NCBI GenBank assembly: GCA_000697475.1 | Contig: JNEU01001123.1 | Location: 1 to 64,000, forward strand | From: Lichtheimia corymbifera B2541 | Taxonomy: Eukaryota > Mucoromycota > Mucoromycetes > Mucorales > Lichtheimiaceae | Reading direction: 5' to 3' | Length of the DNA stretch: 64,000 bases | In this document: in pieces, positions 10,102 through 21,119 of the stretch | Numbering within the stretch: the stretch's first letter is position 1 | Layout: the number at the start of each line of letters is the position of its first letter | Position numbers and translations under genes: made by a program | The notes under the pieces: generated by a model | The model's database searches: none | What the model saw: the letters and a program-made list of their open reading frames with translations, nothing else | Told to the model about the DNA's origin: nothing

Positions 10102-11276
10102 AAAAATAGAAGAATGGTTTCGCAAGTCAACAAATACATGATCCAAACTACAATATCCCACAGCGAGACTGGTCACATCTGGGTAGAAGAGGGAGAGGAC
10201 GGCATGTTGGAAATGACATGTGATGGCAATCAAACAATGAAAGCGGCCAATAGGGGGAATATCCGGAACGAGCCATTTGTAAGCAGACGCATTTTGGTTT
10301 TGCAATGACGTTATTTCACCCTACGCTGAAACAGCGATCAATTTTCTCGTATTCCTAAGAAAATACAATATATGCCACTTTTACGGATACCTGGAAAACT
10401 TGACTTATTATATTTGTGTATGTGTATGCTATTAACGGATGGGAGGATGCATATGGTCATGGTGAGAGAGAACAGGCTTGCTTATTGCCGTACTTGGCAA
10501 ATGTGGGTTGCCGCGGAAGATCCCTGTTTTTGGGCTTCAGGGCCCTCGGGTACGGAAAGTGGTGAGTGCGTAGGCTATATTTGCTCATCAAGCTAAAATT
10601 ACCCAACACCTCCTCTCCTTGCATCATTATGCTGTTGCTGCTAAATATTGACTTTCATTATGACTTGGATCATTCCTTCATATCCGCGGTATATTAATAC
10701 AATCAATGTTGATTCGCATACGACACAAAACAATGATACTTAATGAATAAAGCTAGTGGTATAATTGAATACAATGGCATAAACCCATGTATAATGTGTA
10801 CTCGTTCCTTTTTTCGATGCAAGTGCTCAGATCAAAGCATGTGGTGATCGAAAGTTGGAGCTGACTTTTGGTTAGGCACATGTCGTTCATGCTCACCATC
10901 GGGGGATGTTCCGCGGAAAAGAGCCTAGGCTTGCCTGAGGCGGATGTAGAGTATGTAGGTGTATCCACACAGTCGGCGGTTGTAGATGAATGTGCTGCAC
11001 TAGACACAAAGACAGCTGTATGAAACGATGGTGCTCCGATGAAAAGGTAGAATGATGATGTCAGGTATAGAGTACCGCTATCACACATATGGCAACAAGG
11101 TCAAGTTGCTTTGAGACGGGAACGATGCTTCACATGAAAGAAGGGATTGTGCGGGAATCCAATGCGCCCGACATGCCCCGAGAACAACGGACTATGCCAT
11201 CACTGCTTGTTTTTGCGGGGAAGTTTCAAGCCCAGCTCCTTCCGAGGCTCGTGAAGAAGGAATGATGGAATCCTTC
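10102..11276. other. Intergenic region upstream of PEPCK, no gene seen
   Basis: No supported gene. A 111-codon minus frame (10753-11088) is Ser/Thr-rich but matches nothing known and has no clear promoter or splice sites. The region just upstream of 11277 is GC-richer and likely carries the PEPCK control sites. Confidence 0.4.
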
Positions 11277-11285
11277 TATATATAA
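11277..11285 (+). promoter_or_regulatory. TATA box of the PEPCK gene
   Basis: TATATATAA lies 70 bp upstream of the PEPCK ATG at 11355 and is followed by a CT-rich tract and an ATATT-rich leader. This is a typical position for a strongly expressed fungal gene. Confidence 0.7.
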
Positions 11286-11354
11286 GAGCCATCATCTAAC
11301 CACTCGGTAAACGTTGAACACTTTTTTCTTTTATATTTTTCACTCATATTAAAC

Positions 11355-13143
11355 ATGGTTTCAAGACCCGGATCTCCTCGCCCCTCTAGCTCTGCTTCCC
11401 ACACCAAGGTTGAAGAAGAGTTGCACGAAGTTGCTGGCATTGACTATGATAAGGTATGCATCAAGCGATCTTGATTTATGACAAAGTATGTTGTTCATGA
11501 CCGGCTAATATTACGCATTGATCAATTAGGTCACTATCAAGCGTAATGCCTCTGTCGCTGTGCTTTACGAAGAAGCTCTTACTTATGAGCAAGGTACCGT
11601 AATCTCCTCTGCTGGTGCCCTTTGCGCCTACTCTGGCAAGAAGACTGGTCGTTCTCCCAAGGACAAGCGTATTGTTCGTGAAGAAACCTCTGATAAGGAT
11701 ATCTGGTGGGGTCCTGTCAACACTCCTCTTGACGAAAAGGTCTTTTTGATCAACCGTGAGCGTGCCATTGACTACTTGAACACTCGTCCTCGCCTCTATG
11801 TCTTTGATGGTTATGCTGGTTGGGATCCCAAGTATCGTATCAAGGTCCGTGTTGTTGCCTCCCGTGCCTACCACATCTTGTTTATGCGCAACATGTTGAT
11901 CCGCCCAACTGATGAGGAGCTCGAAAACTATGGCACTCCTGATTTCACCATCTTCAACGCTGGTGAATTCCCTGCCAACCGTTACACCACTGGTATGACT
12001 TCCACCACCTCTGTCTCTGTCAACTTTAAGCGCAACGAAATGGTCATCCTTGGTACCGAATATGCTGGTGAAATGAAGAAGGGTGTAAGTATAATTGTAT
12101 TGTGATCTTGGGATTTAAGAGATGGATGCTGATTATTTCATGTTATGCAGATCTTCACTGTTATGCATTATTTGATGCCTAAGGCTGGTGTCCTTTCTTT
12201 GCACTCTTCTGCCAACGAGGGTCCTGATGGTGATGTTTCCTTGTTCTTTGGTTTGTCTGGTACTGGCAAGACCACCCTTAGCGCTGATCCCAAGCGTCAA
12301 TTGATTGGTGATGATGAGCACTGCTGGAGTGACTCTGGTGTCTTCAACATTGAAGGTGGTTGCTATGCCAAGTGTATTGACCTTTCCGGTGAGAAGGAGC
12401 CTGATATTTTCAACGCCATCAAGTTTGGTTCCATTCTCGAGAACGTTGTCTTGGATGAGGAATCCCGTGTTGTCGATTATGCTGACAGCTTCCTTACCGA
12501 AAACACCCGTGCCTCTTATCCCATCTACCACATTCCCAACGCCAAGATTCCTTGCATGGGTGGTCACCCCAAGAACATTATCTTGTTGACTTGTGATGCA
12601 TTCGGTGTCTTGCCTCCTGTTTCCAAGTTGTCTGCTGCACAGGCCATGTACCACTTCATCTCTGGTTACACCACCAAGGTCCCTGGTACCGAAGATGGTA
12701 TTGTTGAACCTCAAGCTACTTTCTCTGCATGCTTTGGTGCTCCCTTCTTGGTCCTTCACCCTCAACGTTATGCTTCCATGCTTGCTGAAAAGATGTCTCA
12801 ACACAAGGCTGATGCTTGGCTCATCAACACTGGTTGGATCGGTGGTAAGGCTGGTGTTGCTAAGCGTTGCCCTCTCAAGTACACTCGTGCCATCCTTGAT
12901 GCTATTCACAACGGCGAGCTTGCCAACGCTGAATATGCTGATTATGAAGTCTTCAACCTCAAGGTTCCTAAGAAGGTCACCAATGTTCCTGATGAGATGC
13001 TTGATCCTCGCAAGGTCTGGATGGGTACTCCTGAGGAATACACCCAATCCCTCCACAAGGTTGCATCCATGTTTGCTGAAAACTTCAAGACTTACCAGGA
13101 TGAAGCTGCTCCCGAAACCATTGCTGCTGGTCCCCAGTTGTAA
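11355..13143 (+). CDS. PCK1: Phosphoenolpyruvate carboxykinase, ATP-dependent
   Basis: Three exons: 11355-11453, 11530-12084 and 12151-13143 (548 aa). It converts oxaloacetate and ATP to phosphoenolpyruvate, the first committed step of gluconeogenesis in the cytosol. Family marks are [19 protein letters not shown] in the N-terminal half, the kinase P-loop [11 protein letters not shown] near residues 252-262, the following [16 protein letters not shown] with acidic metal ligands, and the [11 protein letters not shown] block. Length matches fungal ATP-type PEPCK. Codon use is strongly biased, as expected for a highly expressed gene; that bias also creates a long antisense frame (12133-13056) that is not a gene. 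Regulation by carbon source is known for the family and cannot be read here. The TATA box is at 11277. Confidence 0.98.
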
Positions 13144-13802
13144 ACATCTTTACCTTTGCCCTCATATACACACGCATGCATCCCATCATGTTTCTCTTTT
13201 CTCACGCCATATTAACATACATGCAACACACAAAAAGAATCATTCACCATTCCCGCCTTTATCCTTTCCCCCAACCCATTGTACAGTTTTAGCCATACTT
13301 TTCATTTTGGAATATATAAAAAAGCAATACATGCTTTGTTTAGAATTGAAACATATAACACTGATTGACGACTGCGCTTGTTATTAATTTGCTCTGTGTC
13401 CAATAAGGATTCTTTTTCTTCTCTTTATTGATAATGAATCGGAGCTTTCCATCTCCTGTCATCATTACCGCTTGGGGATGCATACTTGGTACTATTACTA
13501 CGACCCATTAATGATTGCGCTTAAGGTCATTCATATAAATATGTACTTGGCGGATTATGCAGATATCTATGCACAAAGGGAAAAGGGGATTGCTGGCTTT
13601 TGTGTGCGCTTGTGTGGTATGTAAATGTGTGTTGTGAGTTGTGTGTGAATATGATGTATGTAGGTGTGTGCGTGTGTGCATGCATTTCATGAAAAGGGAA
13701 AGAACGGCAGGGGATACAGGCAACATCATGGACAAATTGTGTGTGTGCGTGCGTGTGTGTGAAGGAGATAGTAGTAAGGGGGTGATGGTATAGTGATCCA
13801 CG
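13144..13802. other. Convergent 3' region of PEPCK and WOPR genes
   Basis: The two genes converge here. GT/TG dinucleotide-rich tracts (about 13600-13770) and T-rich stretches suit 3' UTRs. The minus frame that overlaps this region (13508-14002) is a shadow of repetitive sequence. Confidence 0.5.
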
Positions 13803-14594
13803 CTACAAACGCAGTTGACAATGCAGCGCCTGCAGCTGGCGTTTATCTTCGGATGATACGGTGGGAATTGAGGGAAAAAGCGAATCGGTTGGCAACGGCA
13901 AGTCACGTAAAGTGGATGATGATAAGCCGTTGTTGTTAGCCATAGGTGGTGATGATGGAGTATAATAAATGGTAGGAGATAACATTGTTGGATCATCATC
14001 ATCGGATGATGCGCAGGGCGATGACGATAGCGATGGAGTTACTTGATGATCGGTTATGGATGATGAATGGCGTAAAAGTGTGCGGGTAATAGAGGAATGG
14101 GCACTAACGTTGGTATCAAGGGGATTCAACTCAGGATAAAGACCCACAGGGACATCGATTTGCTTGAACTTGGGATCAGCAGATGGCTGTAGCAAACGGC
14201 CAGCGTAGACATCCTCTTTCGTAATATAGGAAATTAGATGAAGTTTCTGGTTGCTAGCGGTGCATATGGAGAAGCTTTGTTTGATGAGACCGTTTGGCTT
14301 GTACGTGTAAACAGGGGTCATCTTGTTGTGTCGACGAGGACGTCGTTTTGTACTTAGCTCCCGATACGTGAGAAAACTCCCCGAGACACGGCTAGGTGAC
14401 CAAGTACGACCGTCTGTCCAACGTCGCATACCAGCTTCATGCTCATCCCATACGAATACGTGCCCAGATCGAATCTCATTCCGCTCCTTGGATGATAGAC
14501 GGTGGTGTACTCGCTTAAGCAAGCCTTGTCGGCAAGCTTCAAAAATAATCAATGCGTCTTGTGGTGTTTTGATTTGTCCAATGTATGTTTGCAT
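13803..14594 (-). CDS. WOPR-family (Gti1/Pac2) transcription factor
   Basis: Single exon of 263 aa, starting at the ATG at 14594 (MQTYIGQIKTPQDALIIFEA). Both WOPR boxes are present. The first covers roughly residues 1-95 (QTYIGQI, LSSKERNEIRSGHVFVWDE, RRWTDGRTWSPSR). The second covers about 105-160 (GLIKQSFSI, LHLISYITKEDV). These DNA-binding factors (Wor1, Ryp1, Mit1, Gti1, Pac2) act as switches in morphology and sporulation. The C-terminal ~100 residues are Ser/Pro-rich. RTWSPSR sits where a kinase-site region has been noted in relatives. A TATA box lies about 130 bp upstream. The velvet gene on the same strand, beyond PEPCK, is notable because Ryp1 works with velvet proteins in Histoplasma. 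Confidence 0.93.
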   Translation of the reverse strand: MQTYIGQIKTPQDALIIFEACRQGLLKRVHHRLSSKERNEIRSGHVFVWDEHEAGMRRWTDGRTWSPSRVSGSFLTYRELSTKRRPRRHNKMTPVYTYKPNGLIKQSFSICTASNQKLHLISYITKEDVYAGRLLQPSADPKFKQIDVPVGLYPELNPLDTNVSAHSSITRTLLRHSSSITDHQVTPSLSSSPCASSDDDDPTMLSPTIYYTPSSPPMANNNGLSSSTLRDLPLPTDSLFPSIPTVSSEDKRQLQALHCQLRL

Positions 14595-14720
14595 CCTCAC
14601 AAATGAAAGTTGGCAAAGGAAGATGTAAGTGAGTGTTGGATGATGTGAAAGAGAGAATGTGATTTGTGTGCAAAGGTAGAAAGAAGAAAAACGTGGTGAG
14701 CCGTGATGATGGGATAGGGT

Positions 14721-14727
14721 TTATATA
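14721..14727 (-). promoter_or_regulatory. TATA box of the WOPR gene
   Basis: On the minus strand the sequence reads ACTTATATAAACC, about 130 bp upstream of the ATG at 14594. Confidence 0.6.
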
Positions 14728-16395
14728 AGTTGGCGGTCGTACTTGCCTTGTGCAATCGTCCCGTTAAAGTTGCGATCGTTTCATGCAGCTAACTTTGGGT
14801 GCCAATTTGATCATTAAGCATAGAATACCGCATAATCCATATCGGGTAAAATCACCACCTTGCTATTTGTCAGAGATCTGCATCGGTTCGATTCTCGATC
14901 TTATTTTCAGCTTCTCGCTTCTCATTCACGCACAACGTAATGCACAAGGTATTTATTAATGCTTCTGTAATACAACGTAATGGAATAAACTTTACTATTG
15001 GTTTCAGCAATCCGCTGAATTTACGCTGCAACCAAGAAGAGAAGAGGAAATTGTTACAGCGATTGTCTCCTTTCCAGGCTTGTTCCAAATGTTGCTGGTT
15101 CATCTGCTTTCTCCTTAGAGGCTTCATATCTTCTCAAGCATGCAAACGTTAAAAGTCTGCAATGGTGAGCTTCACATCCACAAATGGATGTTCCCACCGC
15201 CGTGCTGGTACAACCTTAAGTATTGTACCCTTTGCTATGACGACAGTGCATGTACCCGTTGCCCTGTACTTGTTGACTACAAAGTTCTTGGTGATCATCT
15301 CAGCATTTTTCATCTACTTTCATCCTTCATATTAACGTTCTAGAGCAACTGCGTGGCAAAACGCGGGAAATTATAGTGTCGTATTCCGTTGACGCCATCC
15401 CCAATAAAGTATGCTTTTGACAAAGTGGGCGATGGTGGCGTTTGTTAACCTGCGAAAGACAAATATTACCTCGTCAGTGTCATCATCATCAGCAGTAGCA
15501 CATGACATAGCCAAAATGAAATGGTATATCCGCGTGCAAGAGAGCATTTTTACGTTCACGTGATTTATATCATCTTCATACGATGATTTGACCTCATATG
15601 ATGCGGGAGGTGACGATCCTGATTACTGTTGTTGGGTCTGTGTGGTTGCACGATGTATGTTCAACATAACGTCATAAGAGAGACATAATAATATATTGCC
15701 CATAGCGTCATTTGTACTGCTTCCCACACACAGGGGACTCTTTCCACAAACGTAGGTTATATAATTCAGTGGAGAGATGATGATGGGATGGGCTCAACAT
15801 GATTTTCAAGAGGGCTTGAGCTAATAATACCAATGATTGATGGTATCAGTAGTTGTTAGAGTGAGGTGTACCCAACCCCCATGTTTATATTGACAATGAT
15901 TCCAGCATGGCATTATGTTGTTTCTATGGAAACATTTACGGAGACATGGGGTGCATTTTGAAGCAAGGTTGGCTCGATCGCATCACTCCGCCCAAACGCC
16001 CTAGAGCTCGTTCCGACGTGTATCGTTGCACAGCCATTGCATCAAACAAATGCAAGACCAATTTTTATACATAGATAGCATAGCTAAAATCCCACAGCCC
16101 TCAGCAATCATCCAAGCCATTGATCGATAAAGACGTTACTCTCATGCATTGATTGAATAGGAAATACAATCATTTTATATATACACTTTATCTATTATCA
16201 AATGGCTGGGGGCGATGATGGTCCAGAAGTTGATTTCCACGTGTACATTTGCTTTTGTTAATGGCACTCAACTGTGATTGTGCCACCGTAAATCACCACT
16301 CATCTCCTTTTCTCCTTGTTTTCACTCGTCCTCCGCTTGCCCTTTTCTGCCATCAGACTCTCCCGCCATCTTGTCCTCAGTCGTCTTCTCTTTCC
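14728..16395. other. 1.7-kb intergenic region, no firm gene
   Basis: Short frames overlap on both strands at 14870-15340, including an 85-codon minus frame and a minus frame of about 54 codons near 15170-15325. None has a recognisable domain, and the strands cannot be told apart by codon use. The rest is AT-rich. This is the likely upstream region for both the WOPR gene (-) and the GT49-like gene (+). Confidence 0.4.
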
Positions 16396-16851
16396 ATGGG
16401 TGCAATGACAGCAGCTCTTGACTCCATTTCCCTCGACGAGAATCCATCAGCGGCTCGATCACGTAATCGTGCACCATCGTTATCGACTGCATGTCCACCC
16501 GCAGGTGTCGTTCGACCTCCTACAACGACGTCTTCTCCTGGAAGCAGAGTTGGCGCTGATCCTTTCCATAACGCAAGTCAGCTATGCAAAAGGTTATTTC
16601 GGCTACGGATTACTCGATTACTTGCATGGGGATATCTTGCTATAAGCATGATCGTTTTTACCCTTCATTTGCCGTCTTTGACATATAAATACAACCATCA
16701 GCATTCGGCATCCTCTTCGACACCAGGTCTGAAAACAACGACATTGCGTAAGATGTGGGGAAGGATATGTGTGCAAATGCATTGGTGTTAATGTCATGTT
16801 TGTAGTGCAAAACGTTAACTCACAGACATTGATCTCCTCTTCGTCACACGG

Positions 16852-16891
<40 letters not shown>

Positions 16892-18189
16892 CCTATCGAC
16901 GAATTATCCTACCAATTACGTCTATCAAAAATGTTCTCAAAGTCTTTGGGGCGCATGGACCATTTACGTCCTCATTGGTTCAGTGCTACCGTTGATCCTG
17001 ATCCACAATCCCTGACACTTGCTACCGTACTCACGATGGATGAATGGCCAAATTTGATTCGATTAGCCGAGCAATGGAAAGGTAATGTAGATTGATCACA
17101 ATTAAGGACTTGGATGTTGACAAATGCTATAATAGGACCCATATCTGCTGCCCTTCAAATACCCACCGATGGTACCAATCTCGGTTCAGGAACAATGCTG
17201 CAGCACCTGTCCAGTATTCGAAGACACTATGATACCAATCCAACACTTGCCCGTAATGTGGATTTGCACTTGATTGCTCGCCCAACGTCTGGAAATGATG
17301 GAAGGATACGCACGGGACAACAGGATGCACGCAACTTGGCACGCTTGTTTGCACGTTCACGTTATGTCGCTCATATCCCAGTAACCACTTTATGGATGAC
17401 CAACCTTACAGCTGCTATGTCCACCTATCTCGATCGCTTGGATGCTGGAGACTTGCTTATTGTTCCCACCTTCGCATTCCCAAAGCCAAGTAACCGAAAG
17501 ATTGATACAATTGCATTTGGCATGGAAGAGGAATATCATTGGCCGACCAACAAGGCTGAAATGGTAGAATGGGTTGATGACAATCGCATGGGCATCCTTG
17601 ACTATCACTGGAACCTTAACACTGGCCCTACATCTTACACTCTTTGGCGTGAAGCATCTGAACCGTACTTGGTACCCAACTACGACTACCACTACAGTCC
17701 TGTGTACATTGCCACGCGAGATGATCATCCCTGGTAAGTGTTACTATTTTGCTTGCATGTGTGACATGAAAATTAATCCTTGGTAAATAGGTGCGAGGAA
17801 CGTTTCATGGATGAACCATCAGCATGTTTGTACTCGACTTACTTGAATGGTGCCAATCTCTGGGTTCTTCCAAATGACTACATTGTTCGCACAGGCCAAG
17901 AACCCGAGAATAAGTTAACTATGGATGAGGTTAGTAAATTGTCCCATAGCAACAATATACCCAATTTGGTACTGAAACTCTTTTGGATGTCATGCAGCGC
18001 ATCCTGCAGCTGAAGCTGTACAAAAACTACCGCATCGAGCAATGTGTCTTTTATGCTCGCCAATTTGATCAAGTGAGCACGTTTAGCACCGAGCAAAGTG
18101 ATCACATCCAACAAGAATGTGTCAAGGAGCTGGGAAGTTTACGAAGACAAAAGATGATTAGCTCAGCATTGTCAAAGTCACATCACTAA
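16396..18189 (+). CDS. LARGE/B4GAT1-like glycosyltransferase (GT49 family), type II membrane protein
   Basis: Five exons: 16396-16747, 16806-17081, 17136-17733, 17791-17929 and 17998-18189 (518 aa). A short Ser/Pro-rich cytosolic tail precedes one membrane segment at about residues 74-93, then a Ser-rich stem encoded by a tca repeat (16855-16892). The lumenal domain follows. It contains TLATVLTMDEWPNLIRLAEQ and GPISAALQIP, typical of the GT49 start, then LLIVPTFAFPKP and a C-terminal part with YDYHYSPVYIATRDDHPW and LWVLPNDYIVR. These fit the LARGE C-terminal domain and B4GAT1, which transfer glucuronic acid. The position of the metal-binding DXD reads IPVTTLW near residue 291, so the motif appears lost. 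It is probably Golgi-located; the substrate is unknown. Confidence 0.85.
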
Positions 18190-18516
18190 AATACATTATA
18201 TATATTTGGGAGCGACGGGTTTCGTTTCTTAAGTTACCATTTGTACAATAAAGAAGATCCATGTATAAAGTTACTCTAGTACCTGCTCCGATCGTCATCA
18301 TCATCATAATAACTTCATCCCCGAAACGCGCTATCTGCGCTAATGCATGGTTGGCTTAGACTTAATTCTTCCTCTCCTTGCATTTCAGTTCCCCATTTGA
18401 TTCCCTTTCTCCGGTTTGCTGCTGCTGCTGCTGCCTGCTGCTTAATCGACCATCCTTTGTTTTGGCCTTTCTCTTTCGAGTATTTTTAATATCCCTTGTC
18501 TTTCTCTTATTACAAT
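18190..18516. other. Short intergenic region, no gene seen
   Basis: Holds the 3' UTR of the GT49-like gene (an aataaa at about 18248-18253 could be its poly(A) signal) and the pyrimidine-rich leader of the next small gene, with a ctg repeat near 18420-18433. Confidence 0.5.
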
Positions 18517-18874
18517 ATGCCCTCCGTAATAGCCAAGGTAAAGACACAAATCGAGCTTTGGAAAGTTGGCAAGTACACCAAACGTCGATCCTATCTTCCC
18601 GAATTCGAACCGAGAGGTGTGTGCCATCCATCACCATTATAAGCTGAAGATTAAAACGTGCATTTTTATATAACCAGACAAGGACCATTACCGACAATCT
18701 TATCATGACGGTGTCTATTTGTCATCCATGCTTGACGATAGATCCTCGACTCCAGGAAAAAAACGGATACTTTTTGGTGGCGTCGTTGGTGGCAAGAGAA
18801 AATCAGTTCTCTCATTTCCTCCACCGCAGTGTTCAGAAACCTACACACTATCATACTTTGATCGATCGTACTAG
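18517..18874 (+). CDS. Small protein of unknown function (98 aa, one intron)
   Basis: Two exons, 18517-18616 and 18678-18874, joined by a 61-bp intron with a GTGTGT donor and an ACCAG acceptor. The join turns two short frames into one of 98 aa. The product starts MPSVIAKVKTQIELWKVGKY, continues through a basic/aromatic stretch (TKRRSYLPEFEPRDKDHYR) and a Gly/Lys-rich part (KKRILFGGVVGGKRK), and ends with an aromatic tail. There is no signal peptide or membrane segment. I do not recognise the family. The plain codon use, clean leader (cttattacaat before ATG) and frame-keeping intron argue for a real gene. It would be missed by simple ORF calling. Confidence 0.55.
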
Positions 18875-19402
18875 ACAAATAGCATCATCAAGCACAATAC
18901 CACCACCACCATCACCATCACCAGTAGTAGTAATACGAAACCATTTCATCCGAGCGTTGTTTGTAACCCAGCAGCATGCTGCATTGTTTATGTTGTTTGA
19001 TGAAGAATATATCATGGGGGTTAGCCGATATGAGAGCGAATGTAGCATGGGTAAAGACGGACGATATATGCGCAAGTATGATGATGAAAGAAGGAGATGA
19101 CAAGGAGGAGGGGTGATGGCTTTTTATGGTGGGTGATCCCCGCCAACGATATGCATGCAAAATGAAAAACGACCAAGCAGGTACACATTAACCCCCCTGA
19201 ATGGTTGCTGTTGTCCAGGAGACCTTATTCCCTCTAGTTTAACATTATCAATGGGAGATGGGTATGTCTGCATGAATACTGGCTTTGCACCATGAGTGTG
19301 TGAGGAGGACTGAGTTTTTTCTCAATTGCATACGCGTGTGCCGCGCATTTATACATCATCACCCTTTCCTTCCCTGTATTCGTTACTCATTTATACACAA
19401 CC
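18875..19402. other. Intergenic region, no gene seen
   Basis: Contains a (cca/tca)-rich tract near 18900-18925 and the upstream region of the UBX gene. Short frames on both strands are repeat-driven. Confidence 0.4.
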
Positions 19403-20904
19403 ATGGCAAGCGATATTGATACTCTCGTTGATATGGGCTTTTCGCGTGTCAAAGTGTACGTTACATGCTCTTCATTTATTGTCAATGGGCACTGACTCTC
19501 CTTGGTTTTATAGCCAAAAAGCGTGGAAGGCAACTAATGGAGCTGGTCTACAACCTGCTATGGATTGGTAAGAGGCAATCGTGTTTCTCTTTTGCTTGCA
19601 TACGGATTTCTAAAGTGGCGAATGCTAGGTTACTAGCCCATCCCGAAGTCTCTGATGAGCCTGACGAGGACACTGCTCCCCAAGCACTTGGTAGTGGTAG
19701 CACCAGCAACAGTAACCCTTCAAAACCTGCCAGTGAAGCACCCAAAGAAAGTGAAGAAGGTATTCTATTATATATATCAAATACGAGAATACACTCTTAG
19801 ATTGAACGTTATTGTGTCTAGGTGAAATCAAGGAAGGCGAACAGACTGCCCAAAGTCTTGTGTGTAATGATTGTGGCAAGCTTTTCCGTGATGGTATGTG
19901 ATGAAAGTGATAAATTGATGTTTACATTTGCTTACACGGCATATGTAGCCGCAACTGCTGAACGCCACGCCATCAAGACCTCGCATCAAAACTTTTCTGA
20001 GAGTACACAGGCCATTGCACCATTGACAGAGGAGGAAAAACAAGCCAAATTGGCCGAACTCAAGGCTAAACTCGCAGAGAAACGTGCTGCCAAAGCACGT
20101 GAAGAAGCTGAGGAACGTCGTCAATCCGAAAAGATCCGTCGCAAGACCGGTCAAGAAATCTCAGTAGCACGTCAGCAAATGGAGGAAAAGGAGATGAAGA
20201 AGGCTATGGAAGCAAAAAGGAGGGAAAAGGAAGCAGACAAGCTGGCCAAAGCTAAGATCAAGGCGCAAATTGAACAAGACAAAAAGGAACGTCAAGCTAA
20301 GGTAATATCATGGGATGGTATGTTTTAGGAGATAGTAGCTCATCGTTTTACTATTTAGCGTGAAGCCGCAAAGCTGGCAGCCCAAGAACAAAAAGAGCAA
20401 CAAGCAGCAGCAGCAGCATCATCATCTTCAGCCGCCGCAACTACTCCAGCAGCAAAGAAGGAATATAATGAAGCTCGGTTGCAGGTAATGTGATTGTGGA
20501 AAAGGATGGGTCATCTGACGACAAGCATATTGAATGATGGCATTGAAAAATAGTTCCGCGTTCCGGGCATAGCACCTATCACTCATACATTCCCTGCTGA
20601 CACCACTCTTCAACAAGTACACGAGTTTTTGCAATCCAAGGGATGTAATCAGCCTTTTGCTCTATCCATGACTTTCCCCAGGTATTTAACGTTCGCATGC
20701 TTTATCTACTTGCATTTTCGATGACTGACCATTGTTGTAGGAAAACGTTTGGAGGAGACGATCTTGACAAGACATTGAAGGAACTTAGTAAGTAGCACTA
20801 CATGGATGAGGGTGTGCAGAGTCATTGGGTTCACATACCAAATACTTATGTTTGCACTTGTAGATCTTGTACCGTCCTCTGCATTGATTCTCAACTACAA
20901 CTAG
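19403..20904 (+). CDS. UBA / C2H2 zinc finger / UBX-domain protein (UBXN1/SAKS1-like)
   Basis: Nine exons: 19403-19455, 19514-19567, 19629-19759, 19822-19893, 19949-20301, 20359-20484, 20554-20681, 20741-20787 and 20864-20904 (334 aa). The UBA domain is at about residues 3-40 (DTLVDMGFSRVKVQKAW, MDWLLAHP). A C2H2 finger follows at about 91-116 (CNDCGKLFRDAATAERHAIKTSH). A long charged coiled coil spans roughly 125-230. The UBX domain is at about 262-334, including FRVPGIAPITHTF and the loop LSMTFPRKTFG. The family binds ubiquitin through UBA and the Cdc48/p97 ATPase through UBX, regulating protein turnover in the cytosol. In the UBX loop the usual FPR motif is present (TFPRKTF). All eight introns keep frame, so the model is strong. 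Confidence 0.93.
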
Positions 20905-21119
20905 AAATGGATTTTATGGAGGCGTTACTGAATGAAAGGATAAAATCATACATTTTTCATCCAATCGTTTCCCATGAGTTACTGAATAAGAATGGATTTG
21001 GAATCTAATGTTACGGTCATTGTGGTGCCACTGGTGGCGCTTATGGATGATCTCATCAACAGGGTCTATCTTCCAAACTTCAAGTGTGCCAAATAGGATC
21101 CATATTGACTGCAGTATGG

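Noticed and set aside
10753..11088. 111-codon minus frame upstream of PEPCK
   Set aside because: Ser/Thr-rich with no family match, no promoter and no splice support; it lies in the expected promoter region.
12133..13056. Long minus-strand frame (307 codons) opposite PEPCK
   Set aside because: It is fully antisense to the highly biased coding sequence of PEPCK, a common artefact of strong codon bias.
14880..14900. ggttcgattctcg resembling the T-arm of a tRNA
   Set aside because: The flanking bases do not form an acceptor stem, D-arm or anticodon arm.
15168..15325. Small minus frame of about 54 codons and overlapping plus frames
   Set aside because: Frames on both strands look equally plausible, a stop lies directly before the ATG, and no domain is recognised.
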